DNA of 64,000 nt from Prochlorococcus marinus str. MIT 9201. GTDB lineage: Bacteria; Cyanobacteriota; Cyanobacteriia; PCC-6307; Cyanobiaceae. Made by a program: the position numbers and the translations under genes. This document shows positions 8,124 through 18,323 of this stretch, one piece after another; position 1 is the stretch's first letter; each line of letters begins with the position of its first letter. The stretch spans positions 1 to 64,000 of the forward strand of contig NZ_JNAL01000016.1 of the NCBI RefSeq assembly GCF_000759955.1, written 5' to 3'. The notes under the pieces are model-generated. The model did no database searches, was not told the DNA's origin, and saw nothing but the letters and a program-made list of their open reading frames with translations.

Positions 8124-8840
8124 ATGACTACTTTAGGAGTTAACATTGATCATATTGCCAATGTAAGGCAAGCAAGAAAAACTATAGAGCCAGATCCTGT
8201 ACAATTTGCTTTCTTAGCAGAATTAGGAGGAGCGGACTCTATTACAGTTCATTTAAGGGAAGATAGAAGACATATACAAGATAGAGATGTATTCCTTTTG
8301 AAAGAAACTATAAAAACAAAACTCAATCTAGAGATGGCTGCAACACCAGAAATGTTAGAAATTGCTAAAAAACTTCTTCCAGATTATGTTACTCTCGTCC
8401 CTGAGAAACGAGAGGAAGTTACTACTGAAGGTGGGTTAGATGTGAAAAATAATGTTGAATTTCTTAAGGATTTTGTTGAGAATTTAGGTGATTCGAATAT
8501 AGAAGTAAGTGCATTTATTGATCCCCTTAGTGATATGATCAATTATTCCAAAGAAATTGGGTTTAAATTTATAGAATTACATACTGGTAAATATGCTGAA
8601 TTATCTGGTAATGATCAATATAAAGAGCTGCAAAGGATTAAAGAGTCTACACATTTAGCAAATGACCTTGGATTAGTTGTTAATGCTGGTCACGGACTTA
8701 ATTACAATAATGTTAAAAAAATTGCATCAATTAACAATATGAACGAGTTAAACATAGGTCATAGTATTGTTGCAAGGGCTTTAGCAATAGGATTAGAAAA
8801 GTCTGTACGTGAAATGAAGTCCCTTATTACATCAAATTAA
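8124..8840 (+). CDS. pdxJ: Pyridoxine 5'-phosphate synthase
   Basis: A 238-aa TIM-barrel protein opening with LGVNIDHIANVRQARK, the diagnostic PdxJ N-terminus, and containing SITVHLREDRRHIQDRDV, the phosphate-binding His/Arg loop, and the barrel motif VNAGHGLNYNNV. PdxJ condenses 1-deoxyxylulose 5-phosphate with 3-amino-1-hydroxyacetone 1-phosphate to give pyridoxine phosphate. The length is normal. It is followed 7 bp later by ycf54. Confidence 0.96.
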   Translation: MTTLGVNIDHIANVRQARKTIEPDPVQFAFLAELGGADSITVHLREDRRHIQDRDVFLLKETIKTKLNLEMAATPEMLEIAKKLLPDYVTLVPEKREEVTTEGGLDVKNNVEFLKDFVENLGDSNIEVSAFIDPLSDMINYSKEIGFKFIELHTGKYAELSGNDQYKELQRIKESTHLANDLGLVVNAGHGLNYNNVKKIASINNMNELNIGHSIVARALAIGLEKSVREMKSLITSN

Positions 8841-8847
8841 ATCACAA

Positions 8848-9165
8848 ATGACTACATATTTTTTTATCGCGGCAAGTGAAAAGTTTTTAACAGTTGAAGA
8901 ACCAATTGAGGAAATTTTGAAAGAGAGGATGAGAAACTATAAAGAAAATAATAAAGAAATAGATTTCTGGCTTTTAAAAAATCCGTTATTTTTGCAAACC
9001 ACCCAATTTGTTGATCTAAAAGCAAAGATTCCATCCCCACCAGCAGCTATTTTATCGACGGATAAAAAATTTATAACTTTCTTGAAGCTGCGTTTAGAAT
9101 TTGTTGCTGTTGGGGAATTCGAATTTCCTAATGCAGAAATAACTGATCCATTTAAAGTTGAGTAA
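8848..9165 (+). CDS. ycf54: Ycf54-like protein, Mg-protoporphyrin ester cyclase partner
   Basis: A 105-aa protein starting MTTYFFIAASEKFLT with KEIDFWLLKNPLFL and the C-terminal signature AAILSTDKKFITFLKLRLEFV. These match the DUF2488/Ycf54 family. In cyanobacteria and plants Ycf54 is needed for activity and stability of the oxygen-dependent Mg-protoporphyrin IX monomethyl ester cyclase (AcsF/CycI) in chlorophyll synthesis. Compact single domain without membrane segments. It lies 7 bp after pdxJ and 17 bp before recC; the link to those genes looks incidental. Confidence 0.9.
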   Translation: MTTYFFIAASEKFLTVEEPIEEILKERMRNYKENNKEIDFWLLKNPLFLQTTQFVDLKAKIPSPPAAILSTDKKFITFLKLRLEFVAVGEFEFPNAEITDPFKVE

Positions 9166-9182
9166 TATAACCAACAAGTAAA

Positions 9183-12100
9183 TTGCTCAATCTATATAAG
9201 TCCAACAAAATTGAAGTAATTAGTGGGCTATTGGCAGAAGAATTGAAAATATCTCCTCCTCTCATAACTGAGAATTTAGAAATAGCTGTTCCTAATTATT
9301 TTTTGGGCAAGTGGTTGAATGAACAAGTAACTATAAAAAATGAAATAAGTGCTCTTTATGAATTTAAGACTATATCAAGTTACACCGAATCATTATTGAC
9401 AAATTTTTTCCCAGGAATTGATATGGGTCTATGGAATTTTGAGTCAATTAAATGGGGCATTATTGATTCATTAGAAGAATTAAATAGCTTTAAAGAATCA
9501 TTTCCGCTTAGAAATTGGCTTAATAAATATTTGGATAATAAAAAGACAATTGATGGAGACCTATATAATCTGACAAAAAAGATCACGAATAATTTTATTA
9601 ATTATTTAATTTTTAGACCTGAAATGATTTCTGAATGGAATAGATCTGAAATTAATTCACGAAATCTATTTAAGAATTTAAATTCAGATCAGTTTTGGCA
9701 ACCTATTTTATATAAATTATTAGAAAAAAAGATATCTGAAAAGCCTTCATGTTTATACATGATTGAAGTAATAAAGAATTTAAGAAAAATTAAAAACCTT
9801 CAAATTAAATTACCAAATCAAATTTATATTATTTCAGATAATAATTTATCCAAACTGCATATTAATTTTTATTCAGAACTTTCAAAATTTACTAAGGTAA
9901 ATTTATACTTATTATCTGCAGGAGATGATTTTTGGAATAGAGTTAATTGTCTTGAAGGCGAGTTGGAATTTGATAATTATGAAAGTAAATCTAATTCAAA
10001 CAATTTAAAAATAGAGAATATATTTGGCAAATTTGGAGCAAATTTTCAGAAATTAATTGAGGAAAATATTTATAAAGAAGGTATAAATTTAAAAAATAAT
10101 TTAATATATATTGATCCAACAATTAATTTTCATGAGAAGAAAGATATTCCTCTTCTTAATCAAATACAAAAAAGACTAATTGATAATAATAACAATGATT
10201 TTATAATAAATAAAAGTGATGATTCAATATTACTTTGTGAGCATTTTAATCAGAATAGTCAATTAGAATACATAAGAAATAAAATTATAGAAATAATAAA
10301 TTCGTGCGAGAATATTAAATATAGTGATATTGCTGTTTTATCTCCACAAACTAATCAAATCAAGCCTTATCTAAGGTATATCTTTAATAATGAATTAATT
10401 AATGGTGAGAAGATACCTTATTTTTTTATTGATAATAATAATTATGATTCTCCAGACATTTATAAATTTTTAATTGATATTACTGAAATAGCAAATGAGA
10501 AAATTACACTTGAAAAAATAGATTATATTCTTTCAAAAAAAGTAACTCAGAATATTTTTGATTTTGATAGTTCTGAGAAGGATGAAATTATTTTTTTACT
10601 TACCCAAGTAGGTTTTCATTGGGGATTAGATGCTAATGAAAGATTAGGCGAAGAAAAAAATACTTTGGAGTGGTGTATAAATAGAATTACTTTAGGCCTG
10701 ATTTATGAAAAAGAAGTCAATTTGGGTACTTTTAATTTAAAACCATTTAGCTTAAAAAATATAAGTTTAGATTTGAATAAATGGGTTAAATTATTACTTG
10801 ATTTTAAAAAATATATTAATTTGCTAAGAGGATCTTTTTCTTACGCAAGTTGGGTTGAAAAGATAAAGTTTATATTAAAAAGCATTGCTGATTCTAATGC
10901 AAATTTTAATTTAGAGATAAGTGAAATAAATAGAATTCTTGATAATCACTTAATATCTTTAATACCTGATGATCTTATTTTGTTAAATGTTTTTAGAGAG
11001 ATATTAATTTCTTGCATAAATAAAGCTAGATATCAAAGTAAATCACGTATCAACAAGATCCTTGTAAGTGATATTGAAAATTCCAGACATATTCCACATA
11101 AGGTTATCTTCTTAATAGATATGAATAGTGTTTATTATCCAAAATTATCAAAGAATGAAAATATTAATTTATTAAATAATAAATATCATCTTGGCGATCC
11201 ATCAGTTTTTGAAAGAGAGAAATATATATTTCTTGAGTTGTTAATTTCTTGTAGAGATAAATTTATAGTTACTTGGGTAAAGAATGATAAAAACAATAAA
11301 AAATTAGATGTTTCTTTCCCTATAAAAGAGTTAATTTCTTTTTTTGATAGTTTTTTAAAACAAGCCGAAAGAGATCTAATAATTAAATATTTTGATTTAA
11401 ATAAAAAAGAAATAATTGATCTTGATAGCTCTGAGATAATTAAAAGTAATTATTCTTTAGTAGAAGATATAGATTGGCATCAAAAAAAATCTGATATTAA
11501 AAATTTTAAATTATCAGAACTGATTTATTGGTTCAAGACTCCACAAAAATATTGGCTAAATAAAAAAAATATTTCTCCTAAGGAAATATTTATTCATCAT
11601 CCAGATGAGGAGTATGTAAGTAATCTTCAGAAGTCGCAACTTATTACAAAAATAATGCAGGAATTAGAGATTGATAACCATAATGTTATTGATGATTTAA
11701 AAAATTTGAATATTAATGCTCAGTTGATTGAAAATGGTATTATTATGCCCAAAAATAGTATTTTTATAAAAGAAAAAGAAATCAAAGATTTATTAGAAAG
11801 TCTATCTATAAGTTTGAGTCAATATAAAAAGATTAATAGAATTTATGTTAAATCAAATGCAAATAAAGAAGAATATTTCATCGCTGATGACACAGTAATT
11901 GAATTAATTCATTCGAAACTAAGTTTAAGTCGTTTGACAGAGGCATGGATAAAATCACTCTTCATTTCTTCTTTAAAACAAAATATAAAAAAGACTAAAG
12001 TAATTTTTAGAACAGAAAATTATTATAAATCGCAAATTATTCAATCACCCGGATCAATTGCTTCAAAATTAATTTTGGAGGAATACATAAATATTTTTAA

Positions 12101-12365
12101 TAATTATTCTGAAAAATGTTTTCCTCTTCCTCCAGAAAGTGCTTATAAATATGTAGAAGCAAAAATAAAATCAAAAAATGAGAAAAAAGCTTTTATGGAT
12201 AGATGGATTGGCAATAAATCTTTTTCGAAAGGTGAAAGAGATAATATCGAGATGAAATTATGTTTTGGAAATGAAAAAGAACCAGATTTCTTTTTGAGAA
12301 ATAATAATTTTGATAAATTATCTTTCAGATTATATGGTCCTCTTATTAATGCATTAAAGAAATAA
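9183..12365 (+). CDS. recC: Exodeoxyribonuclease V subunit gamma (RecC)
   Basis: A 1060-aa protein opening LNLYKSNKIEVISGLLAEEL, a typical RecC N-terminus. The middle has IPHKVIFLIDMNSVYYPK (the conserved R-x-I-P-x-K-V-x-x-L-x-x-M-N segment) and the later segment LSELIYWFKTPQKYWLNKK. RecC holds the RecBCD complex together, splits the DNA strands and scans for Chi; its helicase-like domain has lost catalytic motifs. The start is TTG, 17 bp after ycf54. The gene is extremely AT-rich and the protein very rich in Asn, Lys and Ile. The recC-x-recB-recD order supports the assignment. Confidence 0.92.
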   Translation: MLNLYKSNKIEVISGLLAEELKISPPLITENLEIAVPNYFLGKWLNEQVTIKNEISALYEFKTISSYTESLLTNFFPGIDMGLWNFESIKWGIIDSLEELNSFKESFPLRNWLNKYLDNKKTIDGDLYNLTKKITNNFINYLIFRPEMISEWNRSEINSRNLFKNLNSDQFWQPILYKLLEKKISEKPSCLYMIEVIKNLRKIKNLQIKLPNQIYIISDNNLSKLHINFYSELSKFTKVNLYLLSAGDDFWNRVNCLEGELEFDNYESKSNSNNLKIENIFGKFGANFQKLIEENIYKEGINLKNNLIYIDPTINFHEKKDIPLLNQIQKRLIDNNNNDFIINKSDDSILLCEHFNQNSQLEYIRNKIIEIINSCENIKYSDIAVLSPQTNQIKPYLRYIFNNELINGEKIPYFFIDNNNYDSPDIYKFLIDITEIANEKITLEKIDYILSKKVTQNIFDFDSSEKDEIIFLLTQVGFHWGLDANERLGEEKNTLEWCINRITLGLIYEKEVNLGTFNLKPFSLKNISLDLNKWVKLLLDFKKYINLLRGSFSYASWVEKIKFILKSIADSNANFNLEISEINRILDNHLISLIPDDLILLNVFREILISCINKARYQSKSRINKILVSDIENSRHIPHKVIFLIDMNSVYYPKLSKNENINLLNNKYHLGDPSVFEREKYIFLELLISCRDKFIVTWVKNDKNNKKLDVSFPIKELISFFDSFLKQAERDLIIKYFDLNKKEIIDLDSSEIIKSNYSLVEDIDWHQKKSDIKNFKLSELIYWFKTPQKYWLNKKNISPKEIFIHHPDEEYVSNLQKSQLITKIMQELEIDNHNVIDDLKNLNINAQLIENGIIMPKNSIFIKEKEIKDLLESLSISLSQYKKINRIYVKSNANKEEYFIADDTVIELIHSKLSLSRLTEAWIKSLFISSLKQNIKKTKVIFRTENYYKSQIIQSPGSIASKLILEEYINIFNNYSEKCFPLPPESAYKYVEAKIKSKNEKKAFMDRWIGNKSFSKGERDNIEMKLCFGNEKEPDFFLRNNNFDKLSFRLYGPLINALKK

Positions 12366-12368
12366 ATA

Positions 12369-12842
12369 ATGAATAAATTTCAGTTAAAAATTTTTTTAAA
12401 GGCTGTTTATGAAATAATTCTTGTTTTTTTACAGTTCTTTATTATTTTTCTACATTTTTTTCAATGGGAATTTATTCCACAAAAACAAATAATTCAAGTT
12501 AGTACTTTATCTTATTTAGTAGGTTTTTTAATTATCATAATGGCTTTCATAATATTGTTAGTTGCAATTAAAGACTTAGGTACAAATTTATCCCCTTTCC
12601 CAAGACCTATAAATAATAGCAATCTTGTAACTTCAGGTATTTATCGATTTACACGACATCCTATGTACTATTCTTTAATATTAATTTCCTTTGGAGTTTT
12701 TATAACCAAGCTATCTATTTATTATTTATTTTTATCAATAAGTCTGGTTTTAATAATTAAATTTAAGATTGTTTTAGAAGAGAAATATTTAAACAATAAA
12801 TTTAAGAATTACTTACTTTATAAAAATAAGGTCAAAAATTAA
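12369..12842 (+). CDS. Isoprenylcysteine methyltransferase-like membrane protein
   Basis: A 157-aa membrane protein with hydrophobic helices at about residues 14-33, 45-66 and 100-135. It carries the motif VTSGIYRFTRHPMYY (RHPMY at 96-100), followed by an E-E-K-Y-x-x-x-F-x-x-Y-x-x-Y-K tail. The RHPxY motif and tail are typical of the ICMT/PEMT-like family (S-adenosylmethionine-dependent methylation of lipids or other hydrophobic substrates). The substrate cannot be told. It lies between recC (3 bp) and recB (12 bp), so it is probably transcribed with them, although no functional link to recombination is obvious. Confidence 0.8.
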   Translation: MNKFQLKIFLKAVYEIILVFLQFFIIFLHFFQWEFIPQKQIIQVSTLSYLVGFLIIIMAFIILLVAIKDLGTNLSPFPRPINNSNLVTSGIYRFTRHPMYYSLILISFGVFITKLSIYYLFLSISLVLIIKFKIVLEEKYLNNKFKNYLLYKNKVKN

Positions 12843-12854
12843 TTCAATAAAGAT

Positions 12855-15800
12855 ATGGATATTAATCAAATTAATTTAGATAACAAATTTAAATTAGTAG
12901 AAGCAAGTGCCGGAACTGGCAAAAGTTTCACTTTGGCTCACCTAGTTTTAAGAAATGTTTTGGAGAAAAAAATTAAACCAGATGAGATACTCTTATTAAG
13001 TTTTACAAAAAATACGTGTTCTGAATTAAGAGATAAAATAATTTTGAGATTTCAAGATTTAAAATTATATTTGCAAAATAATGATGAAAGTAAGATAGAT
13101 AATACCCTTAAGGATTGGTATCTAAAATTTGAGGAAAATGAAAAATCTAAGAAAAAAATTATATCCGAAATTGATAATTTTGTTAATGAAATTTACAAGT
13201 TACAAGTAACTACATTCCATTCTTTTTGCAAAAATATTATTGATGAATATAGTATTGAAATAGGTGTAACTCAAGATCCATATATTGAGAATAATATAGA
13301 TAGTTTATATAAAGATGTAATAGATAATTTGTGGATTGATGATTTTCTGAATCTTAATCATGAGATTATTTCTGCAGTTAATAAAAAAAAAATAAGTTCT
13401 AGATTTGGAAGTAGGATCAATAAGTCATTTTTTGTTGAAATATTAAAAAATATAGATCAAGAAAATATCTGTAAATTTCAAATAAATAATAAATATAAGA
13501 TTATTGATTTAAATAATTATTTTAATGAATTTTTTTATTTAAATTGGAACGAATTTTGTGATGAATGGAATAAGAAAGGTGAGGAATTATTTCTACAACT
13601 CATAGAGTTGGGAAAATTAATTAAGATGAATGGTGGCAAAAGTCAAATATATGCAGCAAATCCAAGAAATAATAAGTTTAATCAAATAATTTGTTGGATT
13701 GAAGAGATTAATAAAAGGCTTAATTCTAAAAATATGATTGATTTTATATATGATATTTCTAAAGATGATCTTCTATCTAAATATTTTTACAATGAAAATA
13801 TATCTAAAGAAATTAATAAACATAATCTAAAATTAGATTTTAGTAAATTTAATTTATTACAAGATAAAATTTATAATATAAAAGAAGGTTTTTATACCGA
13901 ATTTGTAAGAATATTTACTCAATTAGCTTATATAAAATTAATTGACTTAAAGAAAAGTTTTTCTATTTTCAACTTCAATGATCTTATAAAGACAGTAGAA
14001 AATACATTTTTAGATTCAGAAATTAGTAATAGTATTACTCTATCTAAAATTCAAAAAAGATTTAAATGTGTCCTAGTAGATGAGTTTCAAGATACAGATT
14101 ATACTCAGTGGAATTTAATAAAAAAGTTCTTTAATACAAAAAATCATTTTTTACTTTGTGTAGGTGATCCAAAACAAGCGATCTACAAATTTAGAGGTGG
14201 AGATATTGAAACTTACTTAGATGCAAGATCTAATGCAATCGATGTTTTTAGTCTTACAGATAACTATAGATCCTCAAAAAAGTTAATCGATGTTCTTAAT
14301 GAACTTTATAAGAATGGACTTAAACAATCAAACCTAAACTATAGGAAATTAAGATCTAGAATTAATGAAGATATTAATACTAAATTTAAATTTAAAAATG
14401 TATTTGAAATTGTAGAATTTTCAAAAAAAGAGACTGATATAGAAGATCTGGTAACTCATTATATAGTTAACTTTATTTTAAATAATAAAGAAATTGCTAT
14501 TAATAAAATTGCGATTCTTACATTAAATAATTCGCAATGCTTAGATTTTAAAAAAAAATTAAATCAGTTTAACCTGCCATGCAAAATTCAAAATAAACAA
14601 AATATTTTTGATACAGAAGCAAGTTATCTACTATTTTTATTCATTGAATGTTTATTAAATCCGAGGTTTTTAAAAAATATAACTTTGCTTGCTACTTCAA
14701 AGTTTATAGAAATAGAATTAGAAGAATTATGTGATGATGGTATAAGTAATAATTTAGAAATCTTAATTAATAAATGCATTACTTGGTCACAGGAACTAAG
14801 AGAAAAAGGTTTCTTAAACATTGTTAATGAACTCCTTATAAATTACAAGTCATCCTCGATTATTCAAGATTCAGATTTAAATTCAAATTTATTCCAACTT
14901 TCAGAAATTGTTGAAATAGAATTAATAAATAATGATTATAATATCAATAAAGTTTTCAACTGGTATAAAAATCAGCTAGATCATATTTTAAGAATTTGTA
15001 CTGGAGAAGAATTTTTAACGAAAGATTATAATCTTCAAAATGGAATAAATCTTTCTACCATTCATAGTAGTAAGGGCCTCGAATTTGATGTTGTACTATG
15101 TCCATATCTCTCAACTATTTCGAATAAGTCAAACAAAATTAAAGGACCTATTTGGAAATCAAATATTGATAGAAACATATATATTAATATTTCGAATAAT
15201 TACGCAAAGGTTGAAAAATTTAAATTAATAGAAGAGGAAGATTTATTTAAAGAGAGTGAGAGGTTAATTTATGTAGCACTTACAAGGAGCAAATATAAAC
15301 TTATTGTTTTTAATGATTTAGAAGATACAAATAATATTTTAAATAATGATTTACTAAATAATTTAGAAAATATCAATATTTATAAGTCTACTTTTGAAGT
15401 CAGAATAGAAAAAGAGAAAATAAAAGAAATTTTTGCTAAGTTCCAAATCAACCGATTGAATAATAAGCTTTGGATAATTGATAACTTTAATAAAAAAATA
15501 TCTAAAGAATTTAATTCTGATCAATTTATTTCTTATTCAAGTTATTCTTCTTGGATAAGTAAAGATAAAAATATTGATCTAGTCATTAATCAATATAAGG
15601 ATTATGAAGATAATATATCAATTATCGAAGAGTCTAATCTTAGGAAATCAGAGAATTATCCTAATTATTTTTCTTATCCAAATCCCTTAAGTGAATTTCC
15701 TAAAGGAACTATTGCCGGGACTTGCCTGCACAAAATAATAGAAAGATTTAAATTTGGAAACGACAATAGTCAAGAATTAATTGATTTAATTATTGAGGAA

Positions 15801-16481
15801 TTGAACTTTCATCAAATCGATACTTCTTTAGCTTTTAAAGTAAAAGATGCGATTTTAAGAATTATAAATATACCTTTAGGAAGTGAATTAAAAAATAAGA
15901 AACTAGTTGATATTCCAAATGAAAACTTAATTAAGGAGCTTAAATATGATTTAACTCTATCTTATGAAGGTAGAAATATTAATTCTAATGATATATCAAA
16001 ATGCTTTTTTTTAGATCAGGAATATGAATTTGGTGAAGAATATGCAGACAAAATAAATGATCTTCAAATTTTGAATAAAGGCTTTCATTCAGGATGTATT
16101 GATTGTGTTTTCCCTTTAGGTAATAAATTAGAAGATAGTAAATGGTGGGTAATTGATTGGAAAAGTAATTTTATTTCTGGCAGTGATAATAGTGATTGTT
16201 TACCAAGAAACTATAACTATGAAAATATGAGAAATGAAATGATTAAACATCATTATCCATTGCAATCTCATCTTTATTTATTAGCATTGCATAGATTATT
16301 AAAGTGGCGACTTAAAAATTATCAACCACATAAACATCTAGGAGGATATATTTATTTTTTTTTAAAGGGATTGCCAGATTTTGAATTATTTGAAAAATCT
16401 AAGTCAAAAGATATATCTCCAGGTATTTTTGTTGGCAAAGCACCTTTAAAGAGAATTAATTATTTGGATAACCTTTTTTAA
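12855..16481 (+). CDS. recB: Exodeoxyribonuclease V subunit beta (RecB)
   Basis: A 1208-aa UvrD/Rep-type (SF1A) helicase fused to a C-terminal nuclease. Walker A is ASAGTGKS at residues 17-24, Walker B VDEFQDTD near 408-415, helicase motif V/VI regions TIHSSKGLEFD and RLIYVALTRSKYK. The nuclease domain has GTCLHKIIERF and the catalytic WWVIDWKSN near 1097-1105 (D-x-K). RecB is the 3'-5' helicase and sole nuclease of RecBCD, and it loads RecA after Chi recognition. The length is normal. It ends one base before the recD start region, indicating tight co-transcription. Confidence 0.96.
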   Translation: MDINQINLDNKFKLVEASAGTGKSFTLAHLVLRNVLEKKIKPDEILLLSFTKNTCSELRDKIILRFQDLKLYLQNNDESKIDNTLKDWYLKFEENEKSKKKIISEIDNFVNEIYKLQVTTFHSFCKNIIDEYSIEIGVTQDPYIENNIDSLYKDVIDNLWIDDFLNLNHEIISAVNKKKISSRFGSRINKSFFVEILKNIDQENICKFQINNKYKIIDLNNYFNEFFYLNWNEFCDEWNKKGEELFLQLIELGKLIKMNGGKSQIYAANPRNNKFNQIICWIEEINKRLNSKNMIDFIYDISKDDLLSKYFYNENISKEINKHNLKLDFSKFNLLQDKIYNIKEGFYTEFVRIFTQLAYIKLIDLKKSFSIFNFNDLIKTVENTFLDSEISNSITLSKIQKRFKCVLVDEFQDTDYTQWNLIKKFFNTKNHFLLCVGDPKQAIYKFRGGDIETYLDARSNAIDVFSLTDNYRSSKKLIDVLNELYKNGLKQSNLNYRKLRSRINEDINTKFKFKNVFEIVEFSKKETDIEDLVTHYIVNFILNNKEIAINKIAILTLNNSQCLDFKKKLNQFNLPCKIQNKQNIFDTEASYLLFLFIECLLNPRFLKNITLLATSKFIEIELEELCDDGISNNLEILINKCITWSQELREKGFLNIVNELLINYKSSSIIQDSDLNSNLFQLSEIVEIELINNDYNINKVFNWYKNQLDHILRICTGEEFLTKDYNLQNGINLSTIHSSKGLEFDVVLCPYLSTISNKSNKIKGPIWKSNIDRNIYINISNNYAKVEKFKLIEEEDLFKESERLIYVALTRSKYKLIVFNDLEDTNNILNNDLLNNLENINIYKSTFEVRIEKEKIKEIFAKFQINRLNNKLWIIDNFNKKISKEFNSDQFISYSSYSSWISKDKNIDLVINQYKDYEDNISIIEESNLRKSENYPNYFSYPNPLSEFPKGTIAGTCLHKIIERFKFGNDNSQELIDLIIEELNFHQIDTSLAFKVKDAILRIINIPLGSELKNKKLVDIPNENLIKELKYDLTLSYEGRNINSNDISKCFFLDQEYEFGEEYADKINDLQILNKGFHSGCIDCVFPLGNKLEDSKWWVIDWKSNFISGSDNSDCLPRNYNYENMRNEMIKHHYPLQSHLYLLALHRLLKWRLKNYQPHKHLGGYIYFFLKGLPDFELFEKSKSKDISPGIFVGKAPLKRINYLDNLF

Positions 16482-16482
16482 A

Positions 16483-18186
16483 ATGACTAAAACCACTACT
16501 GATATTCAAAAGTTCCAATATGATCATGTATTTACTTTAATCTTAGATATTTTCAAATTCAACAAAAAAAAATATGGAAATTTCGTAAAAGATGTAATAA
16601 GAATTTTATTAGAGTTTGAAAAAAATGGTGAAACTATTATTGATGTTGATAATAGTTTAATAATCTTTGAATTATTAGAAGATGGCTGGCCCAATAAACA
16701 TATAGATGTTCTTAAAAAAATAGGCTTGATAGGTTCCCTTAATTCGCCATTCGTATTAGTAAATAGAAAACTATCCCTATCAAAATGGTCAAAAAAGATA
16801 GAGAAAGTTGTTAATTCATTTTTAAAAAAAATAGATACCGATAATTTAATGAACTCTATAATTTATAAAGATGATAATAAAATTAATCATATTAAAAATA
16901 TATTTAAATATTCAAATTTAGTTTTCCTTCAAGGAGGACCAGGCACGGGTAAAACTACTTTAATAATAAAATTAGTTCTAGAACTTCTTCGAATTGATAA
17001 CTTTTTAAATATTGGGTTGTCTGCTCCAACAGGTAAAGCTACAGCTCGTCTAAAAGAAGCTCTTAATGATAAAAAAAATATTTCCTTTAGCAAATTTCTA
17101 GATCAAATAGAATTTCAAACTTTACATAGATGGATTTTAAATTCTCAAAATAAATCTCTTAAGTTGAAATTTAAACTAAAAGAGCTTGATATTTTCATAA
17201 TTGATGAAATGTCAATGGTTAATATAGATTTGATTGAATCAGTTTTAAATTTGCTACCAAAGGATTGTAAAATCATTTTAGTTGGTGATAAAAATCAATT
17301 GTCTCCAGTAAATAACTGTTCTATCTGGAATTATTTGTTTGAATATGGTGAAAATAGTTCAATTAAATCTTGTGTAGTAAATTTAGAAAAAACTTATAGA
17401 AATATTGGAGATATAGCGTTAATTAGTAGCTTAATATTTAATAATGATTATTCTATACTTAATCAAAAGATAAAAGAATTAGAAAAAGATAATAATTCAA
17501 AAGAAATTACTATTTCAAAAAGTAGAGAAAAAGATATTCCAAAAGATCTATTTTTATCAATTACAAGTCATCTAGAACAGTTAAATCTTTCAACTTCAAA
17601 TTTAAGTAAAAAAAAATATATATTTAATGAGGGTATTGATAATTTATTGCTTAATGAAAAAGATTTAGTAGATAAGATATTTCTGGATTTACAAAGCCAC
17701 TTGATTTTATGCGAAAAAAATTCCGGAATATGGAGTGTTGAATATTTGAATGAAATTGTTTTTGGTCAAAAAAAACCATATGACCTTAAAACTCTTAACG
17801 AGGGTGTTCCGATTATGTGTACAAAAAATAATAATGAACTTGGATTGTCAAATGGGGATATCGGAGTACTTATAGGTTTCAAAAATAAAAGAAAATATCT
17901 TTTTAGAAAATTTAATGATAATAACGAAGAAATTGTCGTATTAATTGATCCATCTAATTTAGAAAATGTTGTGCCAGCAATAGCCATTACTATTCATAAA
18001 TCTCAAGGAAGCGAATCTGAAAAAGTAAGCATTTTGTGGTCACAAAAGTATAGAAGAAATCAATACGCTTTAAAAGAAAAAAAAGATAATGAAAATATCT
18101 TTTGCAGAGATAATTTTGAAAGAAGGTTATTTTATACTGCTGTTACAAGAGCGAAAAAATTTCTAGATATTTATTATTTAAATTAA
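16483..18186 (+). CDS. recD: Exodeoxyribonuclease V subunit alpha (RecD)
   Basis: A 567-aa SF1B helicase. Walker A GGPGTGKTT lies near residues 151-159, motif Ia is APTGKATARLKEAL, Walker B FIIDEMSMV, motif III VGDKNQLSPV, and C-terminal motifs are AIAITIHKSQGSE and FYTAVTRAKKF. RecD is the 5'-3' motor of RecBCD. The N-terminal 120 residues are poorly conserved by eye, as usual for RecD. It follows recB by one base. The 137-bp gap after it leads to the helicase gene deaD. Confidence 0.95.
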   Translation: MTKTTTDIQKFQYDHVFTLILDIFKFNKKKYGNFVKDVIRILLEFEKNGETIIDVDNSLIIFELLEDGWPNKHIDVLKKIGLIGSLNSPFVLVNRKLSLSKWSKKIEKVVNSFLKKIDTDNLMNSIIYKDDNKINHIKNIFKYSNLVFLQGGPGTGKTTLIIKLVLELLRIDNFLNIGLSAPTGKATARLKEALNDKKNISFSKFLDQIEFQTLHRWILNSQNKSLKLKFKLKELDIFIIDEMSMVNIDLIESVLNLLPKDCKIILVGDKNQLSPVNNCSIWNYLFEYGENSSIKSCVVNLEKTYRNIGDIALISSLIFNNDYSILNQKIKELEKDNNSKEITISKSREKDIPKDLFLSITSHLEQLNLSTSNLSKKKYIFNEGIDNLLLNEKDLVDKIFLDLQSHLILCEKNSGIWSVEYLNEIVFGQKKPYDLKTLNEGVPIMCTKNNNELGLSNGDIGVLIGFKNKRKYLFRKFNDNNEEIVVLIDPSNLENVVPAIAITIHKSQGSESEKVSILWSQKYRRNQYALKEKKDNENIFCRDNFERRLFYTAVTRAKKFLDIYYLN

Positions 18187-18290
18187 ATTTTTTTTTGAGA
18201 AATTAGTAAGATCTTGACCACAAGATGTTAGATTAATAACTCGGCTCTGTAAGGCTAGTCAACAATTTAAGTCAATTTAGATATTTGTTG

Positions 18291-18319
18291 AATGCCTAAT
18301 CAGAAGATTATTAGGCATT
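18291..18319 (+). promoter_or_regulatory. Perfect 10-bp hairpin abutting the deaD start codon
   Basis: AATGCCTAAT (18291-18300) is exactly complementary to ATTAGGCATT (18310-18319), with a 9-nt loop. The 3' arm ends 4 nt before the ATG at 18324, so in the mRNA it would cover the place where a ribosome-binding site should be. A smaller inverted repeat, ATCTTG (18211-18216) with CAAGAT (18221-18226), lies further upstream in the same leader. A role in controlling translation of the RNA helicase is inferred from position only. Confidence 0.6.
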
Positions 18320-18323
18320 TAAA

